From DAOTZU01 sp034433995 (GTDB lineage: Bacteria > Chloroflexota > Anaerolineae > UBA1429): a stretch of DNA of 8,654 bases. Positions 7,107 through 8,654 of this stretch are shown here, in pieces; position 1 is the first letter of the stretch, and the number at the start of each line of letters is the position of its first letter. The DNA is taken from contig DAOTZU010000072.1 of the NCBI GenBank assembly GCA_034433995.1, positions 1-8,654 of the forward strand. Reading direction: 5' to 3'. Under the pieces are notes generated by a model. The model did no database searches. It was not told where the DNA came from and worked only from the letters and a program-made list of their open reading frames with translations. The position numbers and the translations under genes are program-made.

Positions 7107-7116
7107 AACCCCACTG

Positions 7117-7467
7117 TTAGGCGCCGGCAGGGGCGCGCTCCACATCCTCCACATGCACGTTCACCGCCAAGACGGGCATCCCCACCATATCTTTGATGGC
7201 GCGGGCCACCCGCGCCTGAAGCTGCCGTCCCAGCTCGTAAATGGGCACATCCTGGGCCACGACGATATAGAGATCCACCGTGACCGCATCGTCCACCACC
7301 TCGATGTGCACCCCTTCTCCCAGCCCCCGCCCTTTGAGCAGGCGGTTCACGCCGCCGGGCAGATCATGGTACATGCGTACAACGCCTGGCTCGGATAGCG
7401 CCGTCAACCGGGCAATGGTGGCGAGCACCTGGGGAGAGATGCGCACCGTTCCCAACCTGCCTTCCAT
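7117..7467 (-). CDS. Asp23/Gls24 family protein
   Basis: The 116-residue protein belongs to the Asp23/Gls24 (DUF322) family, named after the alkaline shock protein of Staphylococcus. Members are small, often abundant envelope-stress or cell-surface-associated proteins with no known enzymatic activity. The family pattern is clear: GTVRISPQVLATIARLTALSEPGVV (6-30), a central VDDAVTVDLYIVVAQDVPIYEL (58-79) and a C-terminal AIKDMVGMPVLAVNVHVEDV (90-109). The frame is open far upstream to 7815, but that extension lies across rpmF and is arginine/proline-rich junk. ATG at 7467 begins the conserved domain and has an excellent GAGGAGG (7476-7482) eight bases upstream. The gene sits between rpmF (77 bases upstream) and nusB (21 bases downstream) in one operon. 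Pairing with nusB recalls Bacillus yqhY-nusB, which suggests a conserved but unexplained functional link. Confidence 0.92.
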   Translation of the reverse strand: MEGRLGTVRISPQVLATIARLTALSEPGVVRMYHDLPGGVNRLLKGRGLGEGVHIEVVDDAVTVDLYIVVAQDVPIYELGRQLQARVARAIKDMVGMPVLAVNVHVEDVERAPAGA

Positions 7468-7522
7468 GATCTCTGCCTCCTCGCTTGGGCCTAGGGGCCG
7501 GGGAACCGCTGGGGTTAGGGTC

Positions 7523-7541
7523 GAGGGCGGCCTGTGCCCTC
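7523..7541 (-). other. Small hairpin in the rpmF-asp23 spacer
   Basis: GAGGGC (7536-7541 on the minus strand) pairs perfectly with GCCCTC (7523-7528) around a 7-base loop. It starts four bases after the rpmF stop codon. There is no T-run, so it is not a standard terminator; it could be an mRNA-stabilising or processing hairpin, or chance in GC-rich DNA. Confidence 0.3.
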
Positions 7542-7544
7542 TTG

Positions 7545-7733
7545 CTAATCTTTTTCCTTGACCTCTAGCACGGCCTTCCCTCGGTAATTGCCACAGCTCG
7601 GGCAGACGTGATGCTGGGCCCGCACGGCATGGCACGAGGGGCACTCCACCAGTTGGATGCGGGTGAGGGCATCGTGGGCCCGCCGACGGTGGGTGCGCCC
7701 TTTGGAATGTTTCCTTTTGGGTTGAGGGGTCAT
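7545..7733 (-). CDS. rpmF: 50S ribosomal protein L32
   Basis: The 62-residue product is a small, very basic zinc-ribbon protein of the large ribosomal subunit. The N-terminus, PKRKHSKGRTHRRRAHDAL, matches the L32 family's KRRHSKSRRRRRRAHDAL-type start. Four cysteines form the zinc-ribbon pattern: C31 and C34 (CPSC), C44 and C47 (CPSC), here the C+ form. The following YRGKAVLEV is also characteristic. ATG at 7733 is preceded by AAGGA about ten bases upstream. The gene follows yceD by 29 bases, the arrangement conserved across most bacteria. The identification is secure. Confidence 0.97.
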   Translation of the reverse strand: MTPQPKRKHSKGRTHRRRAHDALTRIQLVECPSCHAVRAQHHVCPSCGNYRGKAVLEVKEKD

Positions 7734-7762
7734 CTCGTGTCGTTCCTTTCCGCGGAATTGCG

Positions 7763-8293
7763 TTAATCATCCATGGTGCCGAGGAGCTGGGCCAGCGAGG
7801 CCAGGCGCGGATCAACGTGGGTGGTCGCGCATGCGCAAGGCCCCAGGTTCAGGTTTTGGCCGCACTGCGGACAAAGCCCGCGACAATCCGGCCGGCACAA
7901 CACCGCATCGCTGGCGCTCATCACGGCGTATTGGCGCAGCACCTCAGTGAGATCCAAGATATGATGTTCGTCAATGATCAATTCTGGCTCGTCTTCGTTG
8001 ACCGGTAACTTGGCTCCCGTCTCAAAATCGATGGAGGGGACAAACTCTTCTTCGAACGCGATCTCGACCTCGGCCTCCGTGGTCTCCAAGCAGCGGCGAC
8101 ACGTCTGCACCAGCCGCAAATGGACTTGGCCGGTGGCGAGGATGCCGCGCGGGGTGCGCACCAACAGGACGGTACCCGCAACGGCGATGGGGCCGGGGTT
8201 GTTCTCATCAATCTGGACAAGTTCGCCGGTAAGCTCGCGTTGCCGAGATGCGCCGATCCCCTCTTTGAATAACTGCGCTACATTGTAAAGCAT
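7763..8293 (-). CDS. yceD: YceD family protein (DUF177), probable 23S rRNA accumulation factor
   Basis: The 176-residue protein belongs to the YceD/DUF177 family, whose members are linked to 23S rRNA accumulation in E. coli and chloroplasts. The body carries a CRRCLE motif (C65, C68) and a cysteine-rich C-terminus: C133, C137, then RGLCPQCGQNLNLGPCAC (C141, C144, C153, C155). These are typical of the Gram-positive and chloroflexal members and probably bind zinc. The DLTEVLRQYAVMS segment (about 114-126) before it is also typical. The frame is open to 8329, but ATG at 8293 gives the family's short N-terminus (MLYNVAQLFKEGIG) and has GAGGTG (8299-8304) five bases upstream; the upstream ATG would lie at about the predicted transcription start and lacks support. 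It is the first gene of the operon, with rpmF next. The biochemical role of the family remains poorly defined. Confidence 0.92.
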   Translation of the reverse strand: MLYNVAQLFKEGIGASRQRELTGELVQIDENNPGPIAVAGTVLLVRTPRGILATGQVHLRLVQTCRRCLETTEAEVEIAFEEEFVPSIDFETGAKLPVNEDEPELIIDEHHILDLTEVLRQYAVMSASDAVLCRPDCRGLCPQCGQNLNLGPCACATTHVDPRLASLAQLLGTMDD

Positions 8294-8332
8294 GGCTACA
8301 CCTCGGCCGTCCGGCACCCAGATTACCAAGCC

Positions 8333-8361
8333 ATTATAGACGAGCCCAGCGGTTGTGTCAA
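8333..8361 (-). promoter_or_regulatory. Perfect sigma70/SigA-type promoter for the yceD-rpmF-asp23-nusB-tat operon
   Basis: On the minus strand TTGACA (8356-8361) and TATAAT (8333-8338) match the -35 and -10 consensus at all twelve positions, with the optimal 17-bp spacer. Transcription should start near 8326, giving a leader of about 33 bases before the yceD ATG at 8293. The promoter lies just after the stop codon of the sugar kinase remnant. Such a perfect match in GC-rich DNA points to strong, largely constitutive expression, as expected for ribosomal protein genes. Confidence 0.93.
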
Positions 8362-8376
8362 AAACATCACACCTCT

Positions 8377-8654
8377 TTATGCGGAGGCGTCATCGGGCTG
8401 GGCATCGTCCCGGTCCAGAAGGGGGCCCAAATGGCTCAGCTGCGCCGCCAGGGGGCGGACCCGGTCCATGAGCAGGCGATAGCGCCGGTCGTAACGTTGG
8501 CGAGATTCCCTCTGTGGCACGACGCAGGTGACATGGCCGCGCCGCAGCAGGTGGGGCAACTCCTCAGGTCCGGCGTAAACCCCCGCCCCCAGCCCGGCCA
8601 GCAGGGCCGCGCCGAGGGTGACCGCCTCGCTTTGCTAGGGCAAGAAGAGGGGAC
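8377..8654 (-). pseudogene. FGGY-family carbohydrate kinase (xylulokinase-like), C-terminal end with in-frame amber codon
   Basis: Reading the minus strand from the window edge gives PLFLP, a stop (TAG, 8635-8637), then QSEAVTLGAALLAGLGAGVY and about 60 further residues to TAA at 8377-8379. The SEAVTLGAALLAGLGAGVY segment and the following AGPEEL match the end of the C-terminal ATPase domain of FGGY sugar kinases such as xylulokinase, which phosphorylate pentoses or polyols in the cytoplasm. The residues before the stop also fit the family (VP-[LV]-x-x-P before the EA..LGAA motif), so the frame seems continuous and only a single codon is wrong; CAG to TAG would be one transition. A frameshift further upstream, a true nonsense mutation, or a sequencing error near a contig end are all possible. 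Fewer than 20 bases upstream of the stop are visible. If the stop is an error, this is simply the 3' part of an intact gene. The substrate cannot be told from this fragment. Confidence 0.7.

Noticed and set aside
7468..7815. N-terminal extension of the Asp23-family frame up to 7815
   Set aside because: It covers the whole of rpmF in another frame and is compositionally junk. ATG 7467 has an excellent Shine-Dalgarno and begins the conserved domain.
7817..8288. Plus-strand open frames opposite yceD
   Set aside because: No family features; the minus strand holds the cysteine pattern of YceD, with promoter and Shine-Dalgarno in the right places.

Overview
The window is GC-rich bacterial chromosome with tightly packed, mostly overlapping genes. 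The gene content and protein style suggest a Chloroflexota-type bacterium, possibly an Anaerolineae or thermophilic relative. The main pointers are a GAF/PAS soluble histidine kinase, a COG2403-type GTPase otherwise familiar from archaea and thermophiles, and an Asp23-NusB-Tat gene order. This placement is an inference from gene content; no rRNA or marker phylogeny could be run.

Region 1 (1-1717, plus strand): the 3' two thirds of a peroxiredoxin gene (bcp) ends at a strong intrinsic terminator (397-431). A likely promoter and a complete tRNA pseudouridine-13 synthase gene (truD) follow.

Region 2 (1685-5067, minus strand): a two-gene transcription unit whose genes overlap by 4 nt. It encodes a COG2403 GTPase, related to cyclic 2,3-diphosphoglycerate synthetase, followed by a soluble GAF-PAS-GAF hybrid-sensor-like histidine kinase without a receiver domain. 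The kinase gene runs convergently into truD, and their 3' ends overlap by 33 bp.

Region 3 (5123-8361, minus strand): a compact operon read from a textbook-perfect sigma70-type promoter (TTGACA-17 bp-TATAAT, 8333-8361) to a strong hairpin-plus-T7 terminator (5123-5162). Its order is yceD (DUF177), rpmF (L32), an asp23-family gene, nusB, a tatB-like gene, tatC. It joins ribosome/rRNA production (YceD, L32, NusB), an Asp23 protein of the kind often found beside nusB, and the Tat exporter of folded proteins. Starts were reassigned for yceD, asp23 and tatC from family alignment and Shine-Dalgarno spacing; nusB starts with TTG.

Region 4 (8377-8654, minus strand): the C-terminal end of an FGGY-family sugar kinase gene, interrupted by an in-frame TAG near the window edge.

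No tRNA, rRNA, CRISPR array, insertion sequence or prophage was seen. No gene-free stretch exceeds 300 bases. The least conventional element is the GTPase-histidine kinase pair; the rest is recognisable housekeeping in an unusual combination.
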